Shown here in pieces: positions 1 to 8,164 of a DNA stretch of 33,922 nt (position 1 is the first letter of the stretch; every line of letters starts with the position of its first letter). A program made the translations under genes and the position numbers. The notes beneath the pieces are model-generated. The model worked only from the letters and a program-made list of their open reading frames with translations. It made no database searches and had not been told where the DNA came from. The DNA comes from an uncultured Lachnospiraceae bacterium (GTDB taxonomy: Bacteria > Bacillota > Clostridia > Lachnospirales > Lachnospiraceae): NCBI GenBank assembly GCA_934394615.1, contig CAKRRJ010000018.1, positions 1-33,922 of the forward strand. The letters are read 5' to 3'.

Positions 1-74
1 CCCATATTTTGCATAGCGGTATGCCGGGATTACCGGCTTCGGACCTATATTGGTTCTAATTCTAAATTTTTATT
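1..74. other. Left edge, no supported gene
   Basis: Short stretch downstream of the YczE-like gene. It holds two weak hairpins: GCCGG/CCGGC arms around 23-37 and TTCTAAA/TTTAGAA arms around 54-80. Neither has a convincing U-tract, so a terminator is not supported. Both strands have a short open frame running off the window edge, too short to call. Confidence 0.4.
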
Positions 75-713
75 TTAGAAACACAGTTTCTGAATAATCG
101 GGCTGACGCGTTTCTTCATGACCGGGAGGATCTTTCCTACCAGGATGGCGCTTAATACGGTGCCCTCGCGGATACCGAACAGTCCATGCATGAACAGGAA
201 GGACAGCACCACGCCGATTGCTACGGAAGAGCAGTCCACAATGATCTTGATCTTGTGGAACTCAATGTTCGGAAAACAGTCGCTGATGGCAAGGGTCATG
301 CCCTCCATTGGCATGTTGACCAGTTTTACATCCATGTAGATAGCAACACCGAGCGCTACCAGCACAATGCTGATGGCCATCATGAGAAGCTGGCCAAAGT
401 AGGTCGGAATCACGATGCCGTGCATCACGCCTTTCGCGAAATCAGCAAAGTATCCGAAAATGGTGGAAAAGATCAGCTGGGTTAAGTTGATCCACTTATA
501 CTCTCTGCGTTTGATCAGAATCTGAACAACCATGTATGCTACAAACACGCCAATGATACAGCGGCCCAGATCCACCTTCAGGATCAGGGAAATGACATAC
601 GGCAGGGAATTGACCGGGGAAACGCCCAGGTTGGAATTGACCGAAAAAGCTACGCCGAACGCCATAAACAACAATCCGACACAGTACAACAATACTCTCA
701 TTAACATCTTCAT
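75..713 (-). CDS. YczE/YitT-family integral membrane protein
   Basis: A 212-residue, very hydrophobic protein with about five membrane segments. It contains the stretch IREGTVLSAILVGK near the C-terminus, typical of the YczE/YyaS/YitT group (COG2364). Members are membrane proteins of unknown transport function, sometimes next to regulators or secondary-metabolite genes. I chose the ATG at 713 because a longer frame starting at 758 would overlap the -10 box at 757-762, and a GGGAG ribosome site lies about 12 nt upstream of 713. It sits downstream of the CoA-transferase on the same strand, but a 211-bp gap and its own promoter suggest separate transcription. The family call is firm; a role in the neighbouring acid pathway is only possible. 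Confidence 0.8.
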   Translation of the reverse strand: MKMLMRVLLYCVGLLFMAFGVAFSVNSNLGVSPVNSLPYVISLILKVDLGRCIIGVFVAYMVVQILIKRREYKWINLTQLIFSTIFGYFADFAKGVMHGIVIPTYFGQLLMMAISIVLVALGVAIYMDVKLVNMPMEGMTLAISDCFPNIEFHKIKIIVDCSSVAIGVVLSFLFMHGLFGIREGTVLSAILVGKILPVMKKRVSPIIQKLCF

Positions 714-756
714 AGTTACGTTTTTCTCCCTTTTTTCTTGTTGATAATATAATAAC

Positions 757-785
757 ATTATAACGTAACAGGAAAATTATGTAAA
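757..785 (-). promoter_or_regulatory. Sigma-A type promoter of the YczE-like gene
   Basis: On the minus strand the sequence reads TTTACA, 17 nt, TATAAT, an almost ideal vegetative promoter. The -10 box is at 757-762 and the -35 box at 780-785. It sets the transcription start inside the region upstream of 750 and supports the downstream ATG at 713. No operator-like palindrome is obvious beside it. Confidence 0.75.
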
Positions 786-924
786 TATAGATATGTCGAA
801 ACTGATATAGCGATTTTTAACAAAATTTTAATGTCACTTTCTGGCAGTTTTCTTTTTCTGTTATGTTTCTAACACAATATTTCTGTTTTATACTGTTTGC
901 TTCCCCGTTTTCCTGTATCGAAGC

Positions 925-2148
925 CTAAATCACTTTCTTTGCCTTTAATTCTGCAAGCTGCTCCTCGGACAGTCCCAGCAGGCCGCCATAAACTTCCTCG
1001 TTGCTGCCGCCAAGTTCCGGACTGCACTCGTATTCTACCTTAACCTCGCTCATCTTCGGAGCAAAACCAGGCAGTTTTACTTTGCCGCGCTGCGGATGAT
1101 CGATCTCCACCATCATGCCGCGCTCGTAGTACTGCGGGTCGTTGGTAATATCATCTACGGAAAGCAGTGCGCCTGCCGGGATATCTGCCTTGCAGAGGAT
1201 ATCCATAGCGGTGAACTTATCATAATCCTTTAACCAGTCTTTGATCGCGCCGTCGCAGATGTCTCTGTGCTCGTAACGGGTGCGCGGGGTTGCCATCTCC
1301 GGGCATACATCCTGCTTTAAGTCCGGACGTCCGATCACATCACACAGGTTGTCCCACTGCTTGCTGCCCGGATGGCGGCTGCAGTAGATATGTACGTAAT
1401 CGTTCTTGCCAAACGGCTTACACGGATAAGTATCAGACGGAGCAACATCCTCAAGCGGCATGCCGTTGCCGACACGGCGGTTCGGAACTTTGCCGTTGTT
1501 GTAGTACGGCTCCCACTGGGAACGGGACAGGCCGATCATGAAATCCTGCATTGCAACATCCACACGTTGTCCAATGCCCTCTCGCTCGCGCTGTAAGAGT
1601 GCTGCGATGATGCTCATAGCCAGGGTGATACCGGTGCCGGAGTCAGCTACGGAGATACCGCACTTGATTGGCTGATCCGGAAGTCCGGTTGCGGAAACCA
1701 TAACGCCGGTGTGGGTCGCGATCGGGTCGAATGCCGGATAATCTTTGTACGGGCCATCCTGTGCGAAGCCCTTTAAGCTTGCGTAAATAATCTTCGGGTT
1801 GATTTCTTTACAAGCCTCGTAGGTCAGGCCCAGATTATTCATGGAACCCGGTCCCATATTCTCTACGATAACATCACTCTTTGCAACCAGGTCTTTTAAC
1901 AGCTGCAGGCCCTCCGGAGATTTGGCGTTGCAGGTGATGGATTTTTTGTTCATGTTCATTACCAGGAAGCCATAGGTATCAACTCCCGGATTCGCCTGGG
2001 AATAACGTCCGAGTTCACCCTTAACCGGGCGCTCCACCTTTAATACCTCTGCGCCGAGCCATGCCAGAGTCTCGGTACAAACAGTTCCAGACTCAAACTG
2101 AGTCATATCCAGTACACGGTAACCAGAAAGCGGTCCTTTACATGCCAT
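925..2148 (-). CDS. Family III (CaiB/BaiF-type) acyl-CoA transferase
   Basis: A 407-residue protein of the formyl-CoA transferase / L-carnitine CoA-transferase family, which moves CoA between carboxylic acids by a ping-pong mechanism in the cytosol. The family fold is evident: N-terminal RVLDMTQFESGTVCTETLAWLGAEVLKVE, then KKSITCNAKSPEG, VENMGPGSMNNLGL and ASLKGFAQDGPY. The catalytic aspartate is Asp169 in ISVADSGTG, the same position as in formyl-CoA transferase. The ATG at 2148 has GGAGGA nine bases upstream. It follows the two dehydratase-like genes with a 74-bp gap, an order like the Fld/Had amino-acid reduction loci where the transferase makes the 2-hydroxyacyl-CoA substrate. The specific acid is unknown. 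Length is normal and no key residue is missing. Confidence 0.92.
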   Translation of the reverse strand: MACKGPLSGYRVLDMTQFESGTVCTETLAWLGAEVLKVERPVKGELGRYSQANPGVDTYGFLVMNMNKKSITCNAKSPEGLQLLKDLVAKSDVIVENMGPGSMNNLGLTYEACKEINPKIIYASLKGFAQDGPYKDYPAFDPIATHTGVMVSATGLPDQPIKCGISVADSGTGITLAMSIIAALLQREREGIGQRVDVAMQDFMIGLSRSQWEPYYNNGKVPNRRVGNGMPLEDVAPSDTYPCKPFGKNDYVHIYCSRHPGSKQWDNLCDVIGRPDLKQDVCPEMATPRTRYEHRDICDGAIKDWLKDYDKFTAMDILCKADIPAGALLSVDDITNDPQYYERGMMVEIDHPQRGKVKLPGFAPKMSEVKVEYECSPELGGSNEEVYGGLLGLSEEQLAELKAKKVI

Positions 2149-2222
2149 AATTTTATTCCTCCATCTTTTCCTTATTTGCCTGCCCGGGCTGCCGCATGAG
2201 CCTCACCGGGCAGATCTGTTTT

Positions 2223-3578
2223 TTATTTCGCTGTTTCTTTTGCTTCTTTTTTCGGAATCACGCGGTTCTCAATGAACTCGTCCACCAGATTCGTCATGGT
2301 CTCCGCATTCCACTTGCGCGGGTTAACCGGATCTGCATGGAACGCGAGAACCGGGAACCCGGCCTCTTCCAGGCGTTTCTTGATAAAATAGCTTCCCTCA
2401 ACCGCCTGCATATCGTTCTCCGGGATCATGTATACCACACCGTCGATATCATTCTGCTTTGCCTGCTGTACAAACCACTCACTGTTCCACGGCGGCATAT
2501 GCAGGAAATCTTCCATTCCGATGAAGCGGGCTGCCAGCGCGCGGAGCGGGTCTTTCTCATCGTTATGGCGGATGTAAGCATCTGCTCCCATGGCCAGGTA
2601 CATAGACCACATGAAGACTGCGCCGTATTTCTCCTCAAATCTCTGGTAGAAGCCGAAATCCTGCCACATGCCGCGGCCCAGCCACATCATGCGGTATTTC
2701 TCGTTCGGCACGGCCGCCTCGCGCTTGTCGATCAGCTCCTTGATTTCCTCATACAGGCTCTTTGCGTGCGCAACCGCCCACTCGGTGCCGCGCTGCCACT
2801 GCGCCTGCATGACTGCATTAATGGTATCGACTACGGCAACCGGAACCGGATGGCTCGCTGCGATCATATCGCGGATTTTCTTATAGTAGCTTTCCTGCTC
2901 ATTGATCAGATCCATGACATGTTTGAGCTTGTTCATATCCATCATTTTTCCGGTCTTGCGTTCCAGATAGCTGATCAGTGCCTTTAACTCCTCCACTGCC
3001 GCATCCAGGCGGTCGGAATCATACAATTCTTCCCAGCGGTCCGCAGTCAGTTCATACCAGTTTAACGGTGTTTTTCTTGCCACGGTATTTTCGATCACAT
3101 ACAGGTCTGCTCCGTAGTTCTGGGCAATCAGACCGAAAATCTTGCTCTGGCAGTCACCGGTCAGGCGGGTAATGCTGATGGTCGGCTTCGGAAGTCCGCC
3201 CCACGGTCCTAATGGCTTTCCTTCTTCATCCAGCTTGTGGTCATCCGGGTCAAAGCTCTCTGCCAGTGCCTGGGCATCGTAACTGTTCAAATCGTTGCGG
3301 TAGCCATTATCTGTCATCAGCTGGGCGTATTTGCGGGTCATGCGTTTTGCGCCGCAGATGGCTGCCCACCACTGATTTACAACAAACGGAATGTCCATAG
3401 CCCGGAAGATTTCCATCGGAACATCGGCGTTCAGGATTGCGAAATCGCAGCCCTCGCGCTCTACACGGGCTTTCATATCAAAGAACCACTGCTTCTGGTA
3501 TGCACCTGCCGCTGCGGTTGCTTTCAGCTTTTTGACAACGGAGGATTTTGATCCGGTTGCTTTCTTTTCTTCTGCCAT
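2223..3578 (-). CDS. 2-hydroxyacyl-CoA dehydratase fold subunit, large (cysteine-depleted)
   Basis: A 451-residue member of the HgdA/HadB/BcrB/BzdO family (PF06050 type), whose usual members bind a [4Fe-4S] cluster through three cysteines and do radical dehydration or ring reduction of acyl-CoAs. Aligning by eye, the first ligand site (usual CSY) is Asn98-Ser-Tyr, the second is retained as Cys143 in TGDCQSK, and the third, expected near 387 in IPENDM, is gone. The start is the ATG at 3578, which shares its A with the TGA of the upstream gene, so the two are translationally coupled; GGAGGGG lies nine bases upstream, while the GTG in front is a poor alternative. Length resembles BzdO/BcrB. With so few ligands, an intact radical cluster is doubtful; the protein may do different chemistry on a CoA ester. 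Confidence 0.85.
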   Translation of the reverse strand: MAEEKKATGSKSSVVKKLKATAAAGAYQKQWFFDMKARVEREGCDFAILNADVPMEIFRAMDIPFVVNQWWAAICGAKRMTRKYAQLMTDNGYRNDLNSYDAQALAESFDPDDHKLDEEGKPLGPWGGLPKPTISITRLTGDCQSKIFGLIAQNYGADLYVIENTVARKTPLNWYELTADRWEELYDSDRLDAAVEELKALISYLERKTGKMMDMNKLKHVMDLINEQESYYKKIRDMIAASHPVPVAVVDTINAVMQAQWQRGTEWAVAHAKSLYEEIKELIDKREAAVPNEKYRMMWLGRGMWQDFGFYQRFEEKYGAVFMWSMYLAMGADAYIRHNDEKDPLRALAARFIGMEDFLHMPPWNSEWFVQQAKQNDIDGVVYMIPENDMQAVEGSYFIKKRLEEAGFPVLAFHADPVNPRKWNAETMTNLVDEFIENRVIPKKEAKETAK

Positions 3579-4756
3579 CACTGATCCCCTCCTTTTCCTT
3601 CTCTCAGTTCTTTTGCGAACGCTGCAAGCCGTTCGTCCAGACCTTCATTTTTCGCGGCCGGCCAGAGCATTTTTCCAAAGATGCAGGATGCAATGCCGCG
3701 GCTGGAAAGACTCTTTCTCTGGTTCGGCATATCCCAGGTTGCGACCTCATCATACAGATTGGTGTAGAAGATCACAGCCTCTGCCCTTGCCTCGTCCACC
3801 TCGCGGTCCAGTGCTTCCACGCGCTGGGAGACAAATGCCTTCTTTGCGGAAAATTCTCTTAACATGTAGCGGTCTACCAGCGCGCGGGTTGCCGGATAGT
3901 CCGGATTGTAATCGCGGTTGTAGCAGCGGTCGCCCCAGTTGGTATCCTCTCCCACGATCACCATGCCCTGCGCCTCAATCTTCTCGTACAGGCTGCTATC
4001 TTCCTGCTCCGCTCCGGTGTAGAAGACACGCGGTCCTTCCAGAACCGGCCAGGTCTTTGCGTCCTCGGTCACCTGGCGCACCAGTTCGGTGTGGGCCTTA
4101 CGCTCCATGAAAAGTCCTGCTCCAATGATCACAGCTGCTTCACTTCCGGAAATATGAACTTCTTCGCCATGACGAAGCTCTGCCATTTCCCGAAGAGCTG
4201 CGCGGTTCTCGTTGCAGATTTTTCCGGCTTCGCGGATCTCTTCATCGGTTACTTCGCGGCCTGCCCATTCTTCTACTTGTTTCCGGAACAGATTGATTAC
4301 AAATTCATTCCGTGCCTGATGTCTGCTGGTCCGGGTAAACAGCCAGTCAATAAACGCGAACGGCGGAAGATTCTTCTCCGGCTCCACCCGGTGCAGCTCT
4401 CTTAAATATAAGAAGATACGGATAACCACATCGGTACTGTTGGAGATTGCCAGCGCATCCAGCTGCTCTCCGTAAGTTCCGTCGATCAGTTTTTCAAACT
4501 GGGCACGGACCACTGGTTCAAACGCGTACTCCAGATATTTGTTCGTCTCATCCAGCGAACGCTCCGGATCTGCGTAGACCTGAACCGGCAGCATGCCTGC
4601 CGCAATGAGGAGTTCATCCGGAACATCAAATCCTAATTTTCCGACCACCTTTTTTCCCTCGGCACGCCACTTTGCGGCCGGGGCGTCACGGTGATCATAT
4701 ACTTCTTTTAAAGCGGTAAATGCCTTGCTCTCCAACGCACATTTACGAATGCTCAT
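3578..4756 (-). CDS. 2-hydroxyacyl-CoA dehydratase fold subunit, small (lacks cluster cysteines)
   Basis: A 392-residue partner of the gene that follows it, matching the HgdB/HadC/BcrC length. The family start DVPDELLIAAGMLPVQVY is clear. In active relatives the next landmarks are CPFVRS and a CD pair followed by Arg; here they read FEPVVRAQ (Glu80) and NSTDVVIR (Thr108). The third cysteine site, near VIFYTNLYDE, appears to be Tyr335. So all three usual ligands look replaced, although the fold motifs around them are kept. The chosen ATG at 4756 has GGAAG ten bases upstream; the longer GTG frame has no good site. Its TGA overlaps the next ATG. The pair probably still forms a heterodimer that binds acyl-CoA, but a classical ketyl-radical dehydratase is unlikely. 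Confidence 0.84.
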   Translation of the reverse strand: MSIRKCALESKAFTALKEVYDHRDAPAAKWRAEGKKVVGKLGFDVPDELLIAAGMLPVQVYADPERSLDETNKYLEYAFEPVVRAQFEKLIDGTYGEQLDALAISNSTDVVIRIFLYLRELHRVEPEKNLPPFAFIDWLFTRTSRHQARNEFVINLFRKQVEEWAGREVTDEEIREAGKICNENRAALREMAELRHGEEVHISGSEAAVIIGAGLFMERKAHTELVRQVTEDAKTWPVLEGPRVFYTGAEQEDSSLYEKIEAQGMVIVGEDTNWGDRCYNRDYNPDYPATRALVDRYMLREFSAKKAFVSQRVEALDREVDEARAEAVIFYTNLYDEVATWDMPNQRKSLSSRGIASCIFGKMLWPAAKNEGLDERLAAFAKELREGKGGDQ

Positions 4757-4851
4757 AAGCAGGTCACTTCCTTTCCTGTTTTTCTTTTCCACTCAACGCA
4801 AAGGAGCAGGTATGAAACATCTGCCTGCCCTTCGCTGCTCTCATTATCTTT

Positions 4852-6150
4852 TTAGAACGGGATAACTCCCATAACACCTGCGATCACAGAAACAATCAGG
4901 CTCATGCCAAATACCCATGGGAAGCAGTATTTTAAGTTAGACGGCATATCCACATCTGCAAGTCCCAGAGCCAGGTACGGTGTCGGTCCAACCAGGCAGA
5001 GGTTTGCGGACAGGCACGCACCGATCAGGAATGCTGCGTTTAACTGAAGCATGGTAGAGCCATACGCGGTAACCACGTTTGCCATGATCGGAGCCACTGC
5101 CATATATACGGTATCGGAACCAAGGAACATGGAAAGCGGAACGCTGAGTGCACTGATGATCCAGGTAATATGGCTTCCCAGGCTCTCTGGAATGATTGCA
5201 AGAATCAGGGCAACCATGCCATCCATCATACCACTGTCTTTTAATACACCAACCAGAACGCCGATGGAGAAGATAATCATGATCATGTTCAAGGCAGTGC
5301 CGCCGAACTCTTTTACTTTCTTCGTCTGCTCTCTCGGATTCGGGAAGTTTACAACCAGAGCAAGTGCAAGTGCCACCATGAAACCAAGGTTGGATTTTAC
5401 AACACCAGATAACATTGCAACCAGGATCGCTATGGTCAGGATGATGTCAAAGTAAATGACTTTCATGGAAACTTTGGTCTCAACCGGCTGGTTTAAGGTT
5501 GCTTTTAATGCCTGGAACTCTTCTGCAGTCATGCCTGCGCCGTTTTTGCGCTCCAGCTTTGCTAACGGAATTACAACCAGATAGCTTAAGATCAGGCATA
5601 CAACCTGTAACGGCAGAACATAGCGCCACAGTTCCATCGCGTCACCGCCGGTTGCGGAAGTAAGACGTAATACAGAAGAACACCACGGAGTCATGTTCAT
5701 GGAACCGGAGCAGATCGCTGCCAAAAGAAGCAGGGCCTGCGGACGAATCTTCATTTTCTTGTAGATTGGAAGCATCATCGGAATGGTTACCAGCATGGTG
5801 GTTGCACCAGAACCATCCAGATGGGAAATGGTAGCTACCAGGCAGGTGATCCACATAACAACCTCAACCTTATTGCCCAGATAGCGCATCAGTTTGCTCA
5901 CGATTACATCAAACATTCCGACATCATTCAGAATGCTGAAATACAGAACCGCGAATGTAAACAGTGCTACCGTGTTCAGTACACTCTTTAAGCCAGTACC
6001 GATAAAATCATTGATCTCAGCAAGGCCAAATCCACAGATCAGACAGGCCACAACCGGAACAACAACGAAAATCGGCGGCAAGGATACTTTACCGGTCAGC
6101 AGTAATACTACAATGATCAGTAACATCAAAAAACCTACAGCAGTCAACAT
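4852..6150 (-). CDS. CitMHS-family carboxylate transporter
   Basis: A 432-residue polytopic membrane protein with roughly eleven or twelve membrane segments. The motif HLDGSGATTMLVTIPMMLPIYKK is characteristic of the CitMHS group (citrate-metal:proton symporters such as CitM/CitH of Bacillus). A second conserved half repeats the pattern near LGSDTVYMAVAPIMANV. It likely imports a di- or tricarboxylate, possibly as a metal complex, and heads the operon with the dehydratase-like pair and the CoA-transferase, so its cargo may be the pathway substrate. I start at the ATG at 6150, which has AAGGGGGA nine bases upstream; the ATG at 6159 sits directly on that site and the one at 6189 has none. Substrate is inferred from family and context only. 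Confidence 0.85.
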   Translation of the reverse strand: MLTAVGFLMLLIIVVLLLTGKVSLPPIFVVVPVVACLICGFGLAEINDFIGTGLKSVLNTVALFTFAVLYFSILNDVGMFDVIVSKLMRYLGNKVEVVMWITCLVATISHLDGSGATTMLVTIPMMLPIYKKMKIRPQALLLLAAICSGSMNMTPWCSSVLRLTSATGGDAMELWRYVLPLQVVCLILSYLVVIPLAKLERKNGAGMTAEEFQALKATLNQPVETKVSMKVIYFDIILTIAILVAMLSGVVKSNLGFMVALALALVVNFPNPREQTKKVKEFGGTALNMIMIIFSIGVLVGVLKDSGMMDGMVALILAIIPESLGSHITWIISALSVPLSMFLGSDTVYMAVAPIMANVVTAYGSTMLQLNAAFLIGACLSANLCLVGPTPYLALGLADVDMPSNLKYCFPWVFGMSLIVSVIAGVMGVIPF

Positions 6151-6213
6151 ACGAGTCATCCCCCTTTTTCTTTTTTCTTTTTGATACATCGTCGAACTTT
6201 GTAAGTTATGTTA

Positions 6214-6240
6214 ATTTTATCACGAGCATACTGCACGCAA
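6214..6240 (-). promoter_or_regulatory. Probable promoter of the CitMHS operon
   Basis: On the minus strand there is an extended -10 (TG-A-TAAAAT, box at 6214-6219) with a poor -35 (TTGCGT at 6235-6240, spacing 15). A weak -35 with an upstream palindrome at 6275-6291 suits an activator-dependent promoter. Start point and activator are inferred. Confidence 0.5.
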
Positions 6241-6274
6241 TAGAGCTAAGACGCCCACGTTTTCCCCTCGATTC

Positions 6275-6291
6275 ATGTGCACTGTGCACAT
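6275..6291. promoter_or_regulatory. 17-bp palindrome, candidate PucR-type operator
   Basis: The sequence ATGTGCAC-T-GTGCACAT has perfect 8-bp arms around one base. It lies between the divergent transporter operon and the PucR-type regulator, about 60-80 bp upstream of the expected transporter start. Related TGTGCA half-sites occur in the other regulator-linked intergenic regions of the window. Binding by the neighbouring regulator is an inference. Confidence 0.6.
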
Positions 6292-6337
6292 TTTTATTCA
6301 TTTTTTTCAAACAGATGCACAGGTTTGCACGCTTTCC

Positions 6338-6366
6338 TTGACATTGCATCTGCTACATCCTAGTAT
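6338..6366 (+). promoter_or_regulatory. Promoter of the first PucR-type regulator
   Basis: A perfect -35 TTGACA (6338-6343), 17 nt, then TAGTAT (6361-6366) lies 47 nt upstream of the regulator start codon. Two direct TGCAC repeats sit just upstream (around 6315-6330), which could allow autoregulation. Confidence 0.65.
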
Positions 6367-6412
6367 GGATACTGTAACGTAAGCAACTATGTATTGTGAA
6401 AGGAATCCCATT

Positions 6413-8101
6413 ATGAGCAGATACACCCGGGCCATGCTGGCTGACTGGCTCAAAGACATTATTCTCTCATTCCACTCCGGAAAGCGCGAACTTGCTTCCG
6501 ACGGCGGCATTGTGCTGTTGACTGGACCGGAAATACCACTCTCTACGGAATATCTCTATATTGGAAGTACCGCTGTCATCCATGAAATTCTCACGAATCT
6601 GGCAGCCGAACCAGATGATGCAGATTCCACCGAATCCACATCCTGCACATCTGCCTTTTCTGGTTCCGGCGCCCTCTGCCTGATTTCCGCTGGTTCCTGT
6701 GCCCTTCCGCCCGAGCTTGTACTTCCAGACTATGTCACACTCATTGAGACCCGGCTCCCGGTCCTGGAACTCTACAACTGTGTGCATGAACATCTTCATC
6801 GATTTCGTGTATGGGATGCGGCACTGGCAAAAATCGTGTACACCAACGGCGGCCTTCAGGCGGTTCTGGAACAGGCCTACCAGGAACTGCACGCAACCAT
6901 TCTGCTGCTCAATGCCGGCTATAAATATATCGCAGCCGTCTACGACCCGGACACGCACGATCCAAGCGCAGACGAACTTCGCGAAAATGGTTACCAGTCC
7001 TTTGACACCATTCAGGCGATCCATCATCAGCCCGCTGTAAAATGGGGGGAGGAACGGGAATTTGCGGAGTACATCTCCGCGAACAGCAATAACTACACTA
7101 TCGTCCGCCTTATTCGCTACCGCGGAGAACTGGCCGCCAGACTCTGCGTCATTTTAAACGGTCAAAAACCCAACCAGTGCTATTCCGATTTAAATGAACT
7201 GCTCGCCCGCTATGTCGCGGAATATATGCTCAGTGACAAGCATACCGACTACGGCGGCAATGCCGAGTTCGGCGCGCTGGCCGCGGACCTGATTGAATGC
7301 CGCATTGCCAACGAAGAGGAATTGCAGCAGCGCCTAAAACAGATTAAACTGGCAACCAGGCGCTATTACCATGTGATGCTGATTGCATTCCCTTCCGAAG
7401 ACGGACATGGCCAGACAATTCCGTGGAACTACATCATCAATCAGCTGGAATACATTTTCCCGTTCAGCAACATCACCACATACAAGGGTGAAATCCTGCT
7501 CATTATCCGAAAAATGAAGCGCCGCAGCCGTCTCTCGTTCAATCAGGACGCCGTAATGAAAATTCTGGAAAGCTATCACGGATACGCCTGTGTCGGAAAC
7601 GCATCGGAGTTTCTGATGTCGCTGCCTCCGGTCTATCACCAGACCCACGAAGGACTCCGGCTCGGCCAGAAAATGCATCCGGAAAAACGCATTTACTATT
7701 ACGAAGATTACAGCATTTACCACATGATCGAACTCGCAGCCGAGTCTTCCCGGCAGAAAATGGGAAGCCGGAACCTGGCCCACCTCTGCAACAATGAGCT
7801 GATTGCGCTTGTCCTCTATGACAAGAAACACAACACCAATCTGGTAAAAATTCTGCAGGTCTACCTGATGCACGAACGCAATACCAGTGAAGCCGCCAAG
7901 GCGCTCTTCATCCACCGCAACACCATGCTGAATAAGGTGCACAAAATCGAGGAAGTCATCGACAGCAGCCTCGACGACCCGATGCTGCGGGAGCGGCTTC
8001 TGTTCAGCTGCCGCGTCATCGAATACATGACCCAGTACTGCCATGAGGATATTCTGGTGCTAAAGCGGAATCTGGAGAAAGAAAAAGACAGGAAAGAATA
8101 A
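6413..8101 (+). CDS. PucR/CdaR-type transcriptional regulator
   Basis: A 562-residue regulator. The C-terminal ~60 residues hold the PucR helix-turn-helix (PF13556 type): KILQVYLMHERNTSEAAKALFIHRNTMLNKVHKIEE. The middle resembles the domain before it in CdaR/PucR proteins; the N-terminal half (around 1-280) is a variable sensory region. Such regulators usually activate catabolic genes in response to the pathway substrate. The ATG at 6413 has AAAGGA eight bases upstream; an in-frame ATG at 6389 has no site. It is divergent from the CitMHS operon and shares its overall plan (initial putative GTP/ligand region, YIGS stretch, C-terminal HTH) with the two other PucR-type proteins in this window, at 17760 and 27009. 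Control of the CitMHS operon is inferred from position. Confidence 0.87.
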   Translation: MSRYTRAMLADWLKDIILSFHSGKRELASDGGIVLLTGPEIPLSTEYLYIGSTAVIHEILTNLAAEPDDADSTESTSCTSAFSGSGALCLISAGSCALPPELVLPDYVTLIETRLPVLELYNCVHEHLHRFRVWDAALAKIVYTNGGLQAVLEQAYQELHATILLLNAGYKYIAAVYDPDTHDPSADELRENGYQSFDTIQAIHHQPAVKWGEEREFAEYISANSNNYTIVRLIRYRGELAARLCVILNGQKPNQCYSDLNELLARYVAEYMLSDKHTDYGGNAEFGALAADLIECRIANEEELQQRLKQIKLATRRYYHVMLIAFPSEDGHGQTIPWNYIINQLEYIFPFSNITTYKGEILLIIRKMKRRSRLSFNQDAVMKILESYHGYACVGNASEFLMSLPPVYHQTHEGLRLGQKMHPEKRIYYYEDYSIYHMIELAAESSRQKMGSRNLAHLCNNELIALVLYDKKHNTNLVKILQVYLMHERNTSEAAKALFIHRNTMLNKVHKIEEVIDSSLDDPMLRERLLFSCRVIEYMTQYCHEDILVLKRNLEKEKDRKE

Positions 8102-8104
8102 TGC

Positions 8105-8146
8105 GAAAAGCGGAGCCTCCGGCATAAAACCGGCGCTCCGCTTTTC
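8105..8146. terminator. Bidirectional intrinsic terminator
   Basis: Perfect 12-bp arms GAAAAGCGGAGC (8105-8116) and GCTCCGCTTTTC (8135-8146) with a GC-rich loop that can itself fold (CCGG...CCGG). It lies between the converging ends of the PucR-type regulator and the family I CoA-transferase, so it probably stops transcription from both sides; the T-runs are short. Confidence 0.75.
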
Positions 8147-8164
8147 TGTTATGGATGCATCTAT

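Noticed and set aside
1..60. Partial coding sequence at the left edge
   Set aside because: Short open frames exist on both strands, but under 25 codons without recognizable motif; no basis to choose.
2196..4110. Plus-strand open frames opposite the dehydratase-like genes
   Set aside because: Composition is typical of antisense shadows, and the minus-strand genes are translationally coupled and family-conserved.
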